Shown one piece after another: positions 54,846 to 64,000 of a stretch of 64,000 bases of DNA. Below the pieces are notes generated by a model. That model saw only the letters and a program-made list of their open reading frames with translations, ran no database searches and was not told the origin of the DNA. Within the stretch, counting starts at the first letter, position 1. Every line of letters begins with the position of its first letter. Location: NCBI RefSeq assembly GCF_022682495.2, contig NC_071389.1, forward strand, positions 175,956,056 through 176,020,055, read 5' to 3'. Source of the DNA: Desmodus rotundus. Its lineage: Eukaryota; Chordata; Mammalia; Chiroptera; Phyllostomidae. The position numbers were made by a program, and so were the translations under genes.

Positions 54846-54886
<41 letters not shown>

Positions 54887-55024
54887 TGTTTCTCACTTAT
54901 TTATATATTCATTAGTTGCTTCTTGTATGTGCCCTGACCAGAGATCAAACCTGCAACCTTGGTGTATCAGGATGATGTTCTAACCAACTGAGCTACCTGA
55001 CCAAGGCAATATTTTAATGTTTTT
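54771..55024 (-). mobile_element. Ves-type bat SINE nested in the L1
   Basis: Body 54787-55008: a T-rich tail, a long AG tract (54822-54884, expanded compared with the other copies), TTGCTTCTTGTATGTGCCCTGACC, CAAACCTGCAACCTTGGTG and CCAACTGAGCTACCTGACCA. Flanks GTATTTTAATATTTTT (54771-54786) and ATATTTTAATGTTTTT (55009-55024) agree at 14 of 16 positions. L1 sequence continues on both sides. Confidence 0.93.
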
Positions 55025-55647
55025 GATGCTATCATAAATGGGATTGTTATCTTTATGCCTTTTCAGATTATTCATAGTTAGTATATGGAAACATGACTTT
55101 TTTGTGTTTTGATTATGCATCCTGTGACTTTGCTGAATTCACTTATTAGTTGTTACAATTTTTCTGTGGAACCTTTAGGGTTTTCTATTTATAAGATCAT
55201 GTCATCTATGAACATAGATAATTTTGCATCTTTTTCCCCCAATTTAGGTGCTATTTATTATTCTTGCTTAATTGCTCTGGCTAGAACTTCTACTGTATTA
55301 ATTAGAAGTAGTAGGTATAGGCATCCTTGCCTTATTCTTTATCTGAGAGGAAAAGATTTCTGTTTTTTATCATTGAGTGTAATGTTAGCTGTGAGCTTTC
55401 CATATATGGCCTTTATTAAGTTGAAATACTTTTTTCTATCTCTGTAGTTTGTCAAGTGTTTTTATCATGAAAGAATTTCATGAAATTCATTAAGTTGAAT
55501 TTTGTCAAATGCTTTTTTGCATCAATTGAGATGATCAGATGGTTTCTGTCCTTCATTCTGTTAATGTGGTGTATTATACTTATTGATTTTTGTATGTTGA
55601 ATCATCCTTGAATTACAGAAATAAATCCCACTTGGTCCTGGTGTAAT

Positions 55648-55840
55648 CTTTTTTTTTTTAATTGGTTTTAGGGAGGGAGAGGGAGAGAGAGAAAAAACCA
55701 TGTCTACTTGTTGTTCCAGTCACTTACACATTCCTTGGTTGCTCCCTGCATGTGTCCCAACTGGGGACCAGAGACTGAACCCACAGCCCTGGTGAAATCT
55801 AGTCAGATGCTCCAACCAACGGAGCCACCTGGCCAGAACA
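55648..55840 (-). mobile_element. Ves-type bat SINE nested in the L1
   Basis: A T10 run, GGGAGAGGGAGAGAGAGAAA, TTGCTCCCTGCATGTGTCCC, GACTGAACCCACAGCCCTGG and CCAACGGAGCCACCTGGCCA. L1 flanks (CACTTGGTCCTGGTGTAATC on the left, TATAGTCCTTTTGGTATGCT on the right) are contiguous in the family, so this is a clean nested insertion with only a weak duplication visible. Confidence 0.9.
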
Positions 55841-56688
55841 TATAGTCCTTTTGGTATGCTAATTCAGTTTGCTAGTATTTTGTTTTAAGACTTTTACATC
55901 AATATTCATCAGGGTTATTGGTCTGTAGTGTTCTTTTCTTTGCAGTTATCTTTGTCTGGTCTTGGTATAGGGGTAATGCTGGCTTTATAAAATGAGTTTG
56001 GAAGTGTTCCCTATACAGTTTTTGGGAAAAGTTTAAGAAGGATTGGTATTAATTCTTTTTTAAATGTTTGGTAGAATTGCCCAGTGAAACCATATGGCTT
56101 TTCTTTGTTCAGAAGTTTTTCACTACTGATTCAGTCTCATTACTAGTTACATGTCTGTTCATATTTTTTATTTCTTTATGGTTCAGTCTTGGTAGGTTGT
56201 ATGTTACTAGGAATTTATCTACTTCTTCTAGATTATCCAATTTGTTAGTGTATAATTATTCATAGTAGTCTTTAAAGATCCTTTTTATTTCTGTGATATC
56301 AGTTATAATGTCTCTTTCATTTGATTTTTGTTGTTTTAGTCTTCTCTCTCTCTTTTTTTTTTTTAGTCTAGCCAAGGGTTTCTCAATTTTACTGATCTCT
56401 TCAAAAAACTGATTCTTAGTTTTATTGATTTTTTTCTATTTTTAAATTCTCTATTTCATTAGTTTCTGCTCTGATTTTTATTATTTTAATTTATTTTCTA
56501 ACTCTGGGTTTAGCTTGTTCTTCTTATTCTAGTTCCTGGAGTTGTAATGTTGGGTTGTTTATTTGATATCTTTCTTCCTTTTTAATCTAAATGTTTGTAA
56601 CAATAAACTTCCCTCTTAGTACTGCTTTTGCTGTTTCCTATAACTTCTGGCATGTGGTGTTTTCATTTCCAATAAAGACCAAGTTACT

Positions 56689-57524
56689 AAAATAACCTGG
56701 GCTGAGGACTAATTCTCCAGTAAAACTAAATAATTAAGCAATACTCAATTACAGTGATTTTCCCCACAAAAAATGTCTCATTATATACCTATCATCTATT
56801 GATCATATATCTAAATATCTATCTATCTTTGTATCTACCATCTATCTCGCTTGGTCCTTTAAGATTACCCAATACTACATTGTTGTTTTCCAGAAGGGGA
56901 TTCCAAGGCCCAGAAAGATTAGTGTCTTGTCTGTAATCTTGTAGCCAGTTACTTGCAAGGGTCTAAGGTCTTCTGACTTAACGGGTGAGCCTATGAATCT
57001 TATCGACTGCACACAGAGTTACAATGCAGAAGGCTTCAGGAGACCTTTCCTGGGAAATGATAGGTAAGGAGATTAAAATTTTAATTTGTTCTCTTCTCAG
57101 ATATTTAAGATATGGGGGTCTTTTAACTGTATTCTTAATTACACATTGGTGTATGTCTTCTCTGAGCTTGCTCATTTGTACCTTTTGGCTTTGCCAGGAC
57201 ACTGGGATTAGGGGTAGGGAGTCCTTTAATAATTTCCGCAGAAAGTCTCTAGCCGGCCTGAGGCTGTGATTGCCCTCAGTAGGAGAGACGCCAGTGAGGC
57301 TTATGTGAGAAGCTCTGAGGAGATACGCTCTGGTGGGGAAACACTTTTCAACACATCAGGCTTTTCCCTAGTTCTTGTTTGTTTCGCAGAGAGTTTGGGG
57401 GAGGAGGAGAGTCAGAGAAATAATGCCTATTTTTAGGGCAATTGAAAAGAACAAGGGAAGGAGAAATTTAAATGTTTGTAATATTTTAAATAAGTAACAC
57501 CCTCATTATCATCATCATTATCAT
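56689..57524. other. Unassigned stretch with a degenerate GATA-like tract
   Basis: 56795-56850 is an imperfect (ATCT)n tract (ATCTAAATATCTATCTATCT). The rest shows no family or exon. Confidence 0.45.
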
Positions 57525-57725
57525 AAATAGTATCTGTTATGGGGGCAGATGTGCCAGACATTTTTGGGGTAGTTTGCATACATTACCTCATTTAAATCTC
57601 ACATGAGTTCTACAAGGTGGGTATTATTATCTCCGTTTAAGAGATGAGAACACTTTGGCTCAGGAAGTTTTAAAAGCTTACTCAAGGTCATTTAGCTAGG
57701 CTAGCTCTGTTCAGAGTCCTTGTTA
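57525..57725 (-). repeat. MIR SINE
   Basis: ATGTGCCAGACATTTTTGGG, GCATACATTACCTCATTTAA, CTACAAGGTGGGTATTATTATCTCC, GTTTAAGAGATGAGAACACTTTGGCTC and CAAGGTCATTTAGCTAG follow antisense MIR. Confidence 0.9.
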
Positions 57726-59194
57726 GATAGCGGAATATGTAGTATATAACTCAACTTGCACATAAAGCTCCCCTAAACACATCTTGTATTCTAGACTTTT
57801 TTTTTCCCCCACGGGCTTCATTTGTCCACAGAGCCATGAGACCACCATGTGAGTATAATAAGATAAGGGAATGGCTTTTTTAGTATGACTGATGGAAATC
57901 ATTGCCATGTAGTTGTACAGAACATTCATTTTGGTATGTGTTTCAAATTTTACACACACCACTATGGCCGAAATGAGAGCTCTCTTAACTCCTCCATATT
58001 TTCATACCTTCGGGTTCTTGGCACGCCCTCCACGGCCAGTGTGATACCGCAGACTGTCTGAAGGACTGTCTCTGTTTCTTGGCTTTTCTGACTGGACACC
58101 TATCCTCTTCTGGATTCTATTCCAAATGTCTGACTTGATCTCTAGTTACAGTCCTCCATGGACTTGTCATAGCCAAGCTCATCCTGAACCATACTTCATC
58201 AGCTGTGTGCTGCTGATGTATTCCTGACTATTACTCATTTCCCTCGGCACGATCTCTGCTCTGAGTTTATTGCCAGTTAAAGGAGCCTTTGCATTGCTAG
58301 AGCCCTCTGTTACAGGCTTCTCGTCTCCTCTGAAATCCCACTACGATCCGCTGTTTGCCTACATTATTTTCGGTTGTGTTATCAATATAGAGTCTATATG
58401 TAGGAGATATTGGTACATGAAATTTGCCTAAATAGTGTAGATGAAATATAAAATATGCACCATAATATGCATAAACATATATTTAATAAAAGCCCATTGG
58501 ATACAAAGGGAGTTTAGATGTCTTGGCAAAGTGGTTTAAGTCATAATTTAGTCAACCTCTGCTACATATATTAATACCCTGATTAACAGGCATAAAGATC
58601 TTAAGCCAAAAGACTCCTCCTTACAACCCAAAGTTAGAGGAACTGACAGAGCATAAAAAGATCTAAAGATCTACATTTTTCTGAAGCCCTCAGATATCAA
58701 GCTTTTCTTGTTATCTAGTCACCTGAAAACACTTTACACATGCTAATCACAGTCGCCAAGAATCAGAAAGCAGGGATAGTAAAATATTCATTATCTGCAG
58801 AGTTCAGTTTACATTATTAACCCACTTTTCTCTCATTTCTCAAGAACTTATATATAATTTTTGACCTTTCAAATTTGGAAAGAGCTATTTTGATCTTAGA
58901 ACACCAACAATGCAAACACTGCTTTAGTCTCTACTTTCAGTTTATTCTGCTAATTTAGCGATTAGTGGCCACTCAGAACCAACCATTAAACACAAATCCA
59001 AGAGCTGAGCTACACACTTTCAACGGCTTTTGAAGTCCCTTCATTTTGCAGAACGGCTCAAGTCGAAGTGCTCATTTCCTGCATAGGGTTAAGAGTTGAG
59101 TGTTACTGCAACTTTATTTCAACTTTCCAGTTTCTTACAGCCATAGCACAGGGGTATAAACTTGGTGATATAAATTAGTGGAAAACCTCCAAAC
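57726..59194. other. Unassigned stretch of 1.5 kb
   Basis: No repeat family, exon or RNA gene recognised. A pyrimidine run (T9 then CCCCC) is at about 57798-57811. Frames are at most 79 codons. Confidence 0.4.
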
Positions 59195-59345
59195 AGGTAG
59201 GGTGGCCATACTGGCTTTGCTACTGGCTGGCCAAGTGACCCTGCCCAAATTTTTTAGCCTTATAATTTCTTTGGGCTTCAGTTTCTTCATTGGGCATGAG
59301 AGATGCTTGAACTAAACCCAAAGGACCCTTAATATCTCTTATGGT
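59195..59345 (+). repeat. MIR SINE fragment
   Basis: TGGCTTTGCTACTGGCTGGCCAAGTGACCCTGCCCAAATT and TTGGGCTTCAGTTTCTTCATTGGGCATGAGAGA follow the sense MIR core; tail missing. Confidence 0.78.
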
Positions 59346-59799
59346 CTTTATCATGTGTCCACATGATGTACACACGGTCCTGATACTTACACAGTACACA
59401 CAATCCTTTATACGCACACAGACGAGGGTGCAGCCCTTTAAATAAACTTAATAACTCAGAATTAGATCATGACTTTCACTTTGCAGAAATGACTCTTTCC
59501 GAAATGATTCATTATGTGGTTGCTGTAAGTCAGAAGTAGGAAATGCGTGACTCTAGACAGATTTATGCCTTTAACTTAATTTTACTCAGTTAATGGGGTA
59601 GATATTTCATATGCTTGCAATTGTTAAATCACGATAGCCTTAAAAAAATTAAGTGGCAGTACCTAAAAGGGGACAGGAGGAGGCTGATACTCCATTAATC
59701 TGTTTCTCTGCTTTAGTTCAATTTCCTTTTTTTCTTTATCTTTTTCTATTAAATCACTGGTATAAATACTTGAAATATATGTAATATATGACTTTAATA
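59346..59799. other. Unassigned stretch
   Basis: AT-rich, no family recognised, leading into the L1 fragment. Confidence 0.45.
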
Positions 59800-60560
59800 A
59801 TTTTTCTGATTATTAAAGTAACATGCTCATTGTGGAATGTTTGGGGAAAAATGGAAAAGTTGGCAGAAGGAAGGATAAAAAAATCACTCAAATTCTAACA
59901 AAGGAATTGCTGTTAACAATTTGGTATATTTCCTTTCAGCATTTTTTCCTGTTTTTATATACATGGAATCGTACTATTCTTTGTGTTGCTTTTTTATTGG
60001 ACATCACAGCGTAAGAGTTTTTTAATGTTATTAAAATTATTGGTAAACATAATTTTTTAGGTTTTTTAGCATTCTGTCATACAGCTACAGCGTAATTTAC
60101 TTAACCACCTTCTTACTGTCGTCCATTTAATTACTTTCAATTTTTCACTATTACAAATGATTCTGCAGTGAACATTTTGGTGTATAAAGCTTTTCTGTCC
60201 GTATTTTACATTGTTTCTTTAGGATAGATTCCCAGAAATTGAATTACAAGGTCAAAGGTGCGAATATTTTTAAGAAGGCTCTTGATCTATAATGCCAGAT
60301 GACTTTTCCAAAATGTTTTTTTTAATCACTTTACGCTCCCTAGAGCAATATGTGAGAGTGTCTTTTTCTACCATAGTCTTGGCTATTCCTCTCTAAACAA
60401 TAAATAAAGACTCTTTCTGATTTGATAGGTAAAAATTGTACTTTGCTGCAGTATTAATTTTTATTTCTACAATTAGTGGTAATATTCATGTTTTTTAATC
60501 ATCTGTGGTTTCTCTTTTGTGAAATTTCTGCTCATATCTGCAGTATATTTTAAGCTTTTT
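59800..60560 (-). repeat. Old L1 LINE 3' UTR fragment
   Basis: ATGCTCATTGTGGAATGTTTGGG, TTTTTATATACATGGAATCGTAC, TTTTTCACTATTACAAATGATTCTGCAGTGAACA, TTAGGATAGATTCCCAGAAATTGAATTAC, AAGGTCAAAGG and TTGATAGGTAAAAATTG are antisense L1M 3' UTR in order. It is a different subfamily from 13265-13835. No duplication identified. Confidence 0.82.
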
Positions 60561-60969
60561 GTTATGAACATAATTTTGTGTTATCAGTATATAAATTGGA
60601 TGAATGCAAACCTTTTTATTCCTTTAAAAATGTCATATTAAGTTGCTTTTCTTTTTGTTCTTGGTTGATTTTTTTCTATTGGTTCTTAGTTTCTCAAATC
60701 ATAGTTTTAAATAGCAAGCTGTCGTGATGTGCTTCTGAGTAGATGGCTTTCAAATATTTGTGGAACAAGCTTGTAGAATTGAGTTTTATGTGTAGCTTTC
60801 CAGGTACATATCTGTTAAATAAAGTGAGATATGCTGATGTATATCATTTCACAGATGTCCAGGTACCTCATGTGTGGAGTCTGAAACCTTCTTAAGTTTT
60901 TACAAGTTGGCATTCGTTAATAATGATTAAATAAAGAATTTAATGAATGTTTTTCATCTAATAATTTGA
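60561..60969. other. Unassigned stretch
   Basis: T-rich sequence, possibly decayed L1 continuing from the left; not assignable. Confidence 0.35.
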
Positions 60970-61110
60970 TATTTTTTTCCTTTATTTTTATGGATTATTC
61001 AATTTGGAGGTCATATTGCTTTTTTAATTAACATCACGAGTTAAGGATTTTTCTATGTTACTAAAAACTGTTTTGGAAATATAATTTTTTAATGGTTTCT
61101 GCTCCCACCC
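60970..61110 (-). repeat. Short old L1 LINE fragment
   Basis: TTTAATTAACATCACGAGTTAAGGATTTTTCTATGTTACTAAAAA parallels the segment at 59995-60055 (GGACATCACAGCGTAAGAGTTTTTTAATG), so it is a second diverged copy of the same L1 3' UTR region. Confidence 0.55.
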
Positions 61111-62052
61111 TCCCACCATCTCCCACCATGAAGAATGTTTTCCACATCATTCTTCACCACCCTAAGAAAAACAGAACACATATTTCTTTGGTAGTTGGCC
61201 ATATAATTAGAAATCAATGTATGTACAGGCGCCATGAATATTTTATTGATAACAGTGTTGAAATAGAGTGTGTTTGCTATTTTAAAATATGGCTGCTCCG
61301 AAGTAATTCAAAAGCTGTTTGAAACAATTTAATCAAATTTATTTGTACAAAAGCACTTAGATATGAGCCAAGTGCTAGTCATTGATCAATGTTGATCAGG
61401 TCATGTGAATATTGAACAAAGCCCAGAACCAACTGAATGATCCTCAAGGAATGGAGGTGGGGTGTTTTTGGTCAGGTCACAGTTCAACTCACTCATCCCT
61501 GATGACTGTTGCTCTGAGCTCTGAATCCACCGGTTCCCTGAAAGAGAATATTTTCAGGATGTCAGGTGAACCAGTTTGTATTAAGTTTTAGGATTCATTC
61601 TCTTAAACCTTGGCAATACTGTGTCTTTCTGGAGGGCTAACTAGATAATTTTCAGTCCTGTAGAGACTTCAAGAGAACTATGTGATTAATGGGGCCAACA
61701 TTGGCCCTTGGGAGTCCTATTGGGAGCTCTGGGGCCCCACCATATTTTCATGTACTACAAGAGTGTTTTGGTGTTTAACCAAGAGAAGTGTCTCTGTCCA
61801 AGGTGGTGGTTTCTGCCTTGCCTTTATCACTTCTGCAGAAAATGCAGGAAAGAACAATTGTTGGAGAGTAGAGAGACCAGGAGGTATGACTTCATTCTGG
61901 TCTGGGCACTGTTTTGGCTCACAGTGCCTGGGAATCTTGGGATCTCACCGGCCCCCTGGATCACTTAGAGAGTTTCATTTATTGTATTCCTAACATAGGA
62001 GGGATACTTTAGCCCATGTGATATTTCATTATGAGAACTGGAAATAGTTTTA
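61111..62052. other. Unassigned stretch
   Basis: 61450-62010 is less AT-rich than its surroundings and has plus-strand frames of 103 and 86 codons in two phases (61682-61993). No domain is seen, and I could not match the DNA to an LTR or other family. Confidence 0.4.
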
Positions 62053-62290
62053 AAAATAATATTCTTTAGTCCTGGCTGGCATGGCTCAGTGGACTGAGTG
62101 CTGCCCTGTGAACAACAGGGTCACTAATTCAATTCCCAGTCAGGACACATGCCTGGGTTGTGGACCAGGTCCCCACAGGGGGTGCCTGAGAGGCAACCAC
62201 ACATTGATGTTTCTCTCCCTCTCTTTCTCCCTCTCTTCCCCTCTATAAAAAATAAATTAAATTAAAAGATAAATAAAATAATATTCTTTA
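62053..62290 (+). mobile_element. Young Ves-type bat SINE, perfect 16-bp duplication
   Basis: Body 62069-62274: GTCCTGGCTGGCATGGCTCA head, GGGTCACTAATTCAATTCCC, a GACACATGCCTGGGTTGTGG middle, GATGTTTCTCTCCCTCTCTT and an A-rich tail. AAAATAATATTCTTTA is present exactly at 62053-62068 and 62275-62290. The perfect duplication suggests it is the most recent of the six Ves copies. Confidence 0.95.
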
Positions 62291-62624
62291 AAAGGAGACT
62301 AGGACTAGAGAACCATGAGGATATTTTATTGAATTTGACATATAAGAATAAGTACAAATTAGAACCAGACCATTGGGAGGTGGGACTTCTGATTCCTTTC
62401 TTCCCCTGTGTTATTACAGCCCTGAATAAAAACTTTTTCTTACAGTTAATTTAAGCACCTCACCTTGGTTCTTTGGGACAGTTGTGTTTTAGCCTATGAA
62501 GTTTCAATTCAGTTCATTTAACAGTTATTTGTACATGAGCCGCCAGGATGGTTTCTTTGGGTTTGAATGTGGCCTCTATCGTTTTTAACGGAAAGATCTT
62601 AGGCAAATATGACTGTCATGTGAG
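62291..62624. other. Unassigned stretch
   Basis: Nothing recognised; mixed composition. Confidence 0.45.
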
Positions 62625-62810
62625 GAACCAGTGATGTGGCCATGTTGAGTACTGGGCATGGTACCTGGTGTAAAATAAGTGCTAAGAGAATATTAGTTAT
62701 TATTATTATTATTATTATTAGATTGTATACTTTGAAAGGACAAGACTTATCTTACCTTTATATTTTTGATAAGAGTGCCTTGTACATGGTAGGCCAATAA
62801 TTGTTGGATT
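62625..62810 (+). repeat. MIR/L2-like 3' tail relic with TTA array
   Basis: GGGCATGGTACCTGGTGTAAAATAAGTGCTAAGAGAATATTAGTTA looks like the MIR 3' end (cagtgcctggcacatagtaagtgctcaataaatgttagtta). After the TTA array, GTGCCTTGTACATGGTAGGCCAATAATTG looks like an L2-type 3' end. Possibly two adjacent relics. Confidence 0.6.
62697..62720. repeat. (TTA)n microsatellite
   Basis: Eight TTA units at a MIR 3' end, a common place for such arrays to arise. Confidence 0.93.
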
Positions 62811-63878
62811 TGATCAGTAGCTTGTCTTGGGTCCGAGCACATCTTTCCCTTGTAGTTTGATGGTTATGGTGATAGCGGTGGTGGCTCTGGAGACATGTGT
62901 AAGGTACATGTAATTTACTACTCTGAGGCTAAATAGGGGATTCAGTTCTTTAGGAGCCAGTCTGATACCTTTTACCAGAATCATTGTAAATTTTACTTTA
63001 AAAAGCTTTGTAAACTGCATTTTTTCCTTTAGAAAGGTTGCATGGGTGCATCTGTACGGTAACTGAGAATATTTAAATTTTGAATTACTAGGGAGACTGT
63101 CGGATTCCATGAGGTTAAGGATAAAATTCCAAATTGGCAGTGAAATGGTATGACCCTCATTGCATTTGTAGCTCACCTATTGAAAGCCACTAAATAATGT
63201 TTTGGAATGACCATTATAGGTTTAAATGTATTTCAATGGAGCCTGTAATTTTCTTAGGGCTTTGAAGCTCTGTGAAGTTGCAAGCTAGTCAGGATTTTGA
63301 AAGGAGGAAGAGGAGAGCATTGATGCAGGGGAATGCAAGGAAGATGCTCTTTCTTCTTGAATAGGAATCACAGTCCCATTAAAAGAAAAATGCTAGAGTC
63401 TTGGCAAAACCCCACAAATTTGCATAGTATTCACGTTCATTTGCATATTGAGTTCAAGGGGCTGTATCTTCAAGTATGTAAAATAAATTGTGTAATCTGC
63501 TGCAATTGTGTTCCAATTCAGTCTCCTGGGCATTGCACAAATGAAATACATAACATGTTTAAAAATCACATTCCAGAAGATGAAAGATGTCAATCAGCTA
63601 AAGGAGGCTGCACATTAGTAATACTGATAGAGAGCAGAGAGTGGTTTGGCTGGAGTACAAGACTGGGAAAGCCACTGCCCTCAAATTCCTCACCTACCAA
63701 GGAAGCCTGCTCAGATGGGTCCTGGACCCATGAGTTTGCTGCTTCAGAGACCATGGTGCCCAGGGTACTGCCTCTCTCCCATAATGGAAAGTCTGCATGG
63801 TACCCAAGAAGTAATGTGGGGGAAACATAATCCCGTCATATCTACAAGCCTTCCTACAGCGCCCCCTCTCAATAAACG
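62811..63878. other. Unassigned stretch with the longest open frame
   Basis: 63333-63830 (plus) is open for 165 codons, the longest in the window. It shows no domain, signal peptide, membrane segment or compositional bias I can recognise, and a minus-strand frame of 66 codons overlaps it. One frame of this length is about what chance gives in 64 kb of this composition, so I leave it uncalled. Confidence 0.45.
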
Positions 63879-64000
63879 TACAAGGCCTGTCCAAAAGGTA
63901 TCCAGCCATGTAATATGAAAAGTAGAGATATTTATTGAAGAAGATACAGGAAACATTGTACATAGGGCAGTGACACCTCAGTTGTCTTCAAAGTAGACAC
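63879..64000 (-). mobile_element. Mariner transposon, cut by the window edge
   Basis: After a TA (63879-63880), the sequence CAAGGCCTGTCCAAAAGGTATCC looks like a mariner terminal repeat, followed by CCATGTAATATGAAAAGTAG, GAGATATTTATTGAAGAAGA and CAGTTGTCTTCAAAGTAGAC. I recall this as the 3' end of a Tc1/mariner family with the transposase coded on the minus strand, so only its last codons and 3' end are in view. The other terminus lies beyond 64000. Confidence 0.6.

Larger units (their letters stand above)
53232..56688 (-). mobile_element. L1 LINE insertion with 18-bp target-site duplication
   Basis: The body is 53250-56670. Reading the plus strand gives antisense L1: first 3' UTR (AAATGAAACTGTACCCATTG, CTCAAGGTTCATCCATGTTG), then the ORF2 3' part (ATAGGAATTGCATTGAATCT, AACAATATTAAATCTTCCAATCC, TTTTGTCAAATGCTTTTTTGC, TTATTTCTGTGATATCAG). 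It ends near CTTCTTATTCTAGTTCCTGG, so it is 5'-truncated within ORF2. AATAAGGACCAGGTTACT (53232-53249) and AATAAAGACCAAGTTACT (56671-56688) match at 16 of 18 positions. Two Ves SINEs (54787-55008 and 55648-55840) landed inside it later. Coding frames are broken. Confidence 0.9.

Noticed and set aside
55109..55447. 112-codon plus-strand frame
   Set aside because: It is the antisense strand of L1 ORF2, which commonly yields open antisense frames.
61682..61993. Possible solitary LTR or retroviral remnant
   Set aside because: No TG...CA ends, polyadenylation signal arrangement, primer-binding site or flanking 4-6 bp duplication could be found. No endogenous retrovirus was recognised anywhere in the window.
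1..64000. CRISPR array, operon, prophage or bacterial-style gene cluster
   Set aside because: No regularly spaced direct repeats, dense coding or ribosome-binding sites. Repeat content shows this is mammalian nuclear DNA.

Overview
The window is non-coding, repeat-rich mammalian DNA, and the repeats point to a bat (Chiroptera, most likely Yangochiroptera). Six copies of a tRNA-derived SINE are present. It opens with a head like CCTGGCTGG-TGGCTCAGT, has pol III box-like blocks, and ends in a pyrimidine-rich TCTCTC tract before an A-rich tail; these are features of the bat Ves family. Two short L1 3' ends (20390-20460 and 25381-25510) and a rearranged third (27099-27272) look like the lineage-specific L1 3' UTRs of bat genomes. 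The rest is the ancient layer shared by placental mammals: MIR, L2, L3/CR1, old L1, and hAT and Tigger transposons. These assignments come from memory of the families; no database search was possible.

No functional protein-coding gene, exon or structural RNA gene could be supported. Open reading frames are short, overlap on both strands, and are no longer than chance allows in 64 kb of AT-rich DNA (the longest is 165 codons, 63333-63830). The window is therefore intergenic or the inside of a large intron. The only gene-derived sequence recognised is a broken ZNF280-family retrocopy (best fit ZNF280D) at about 46060-47100, with a CpG-rich leader.

Layout: 1-13 kb is mostly unassigned, with a small hAT element (1074-1287, perfect 8-bp duplication), a Ves SINE, MIR and L2 relics, and an AT-rich TAATTA-motif block (10180-10580). 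13.3-16.8 kb is an old minus-strand L1 split by a MER2/Tigger-type transposon. 17-25 kb holds MIR, L2 (one copy of about 1.3 kb), Ves, a small Tigger-like element, an L3/CR1 relic and an 85-nt hairpin at 23115-23199. 25-45 kb is mainly unassigned with scattered relics and a twin-primed (5'-inverted) L1. 45-51.5 kb is the densest part: a deleted mariner, a second copy of the 19.2-kb Tigger-like family, the ZNF280D retrocopy, a decayed plus-strand L1 and a second hAT. 53.2-56.7 kb is a minus-strand L1 bounded by an 18-bp target-site duplication and carrying two nested Ves SINEs. The last 4 kb has a young Ves with a perfect 16-bp duplication and, at the edge, the start of another mariner.

Nothing works together as an operon or system. 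The value of the window lies in its insertion history and in a few structures not explained by recognised families, chiefly the hairpin at 23.1 kb.
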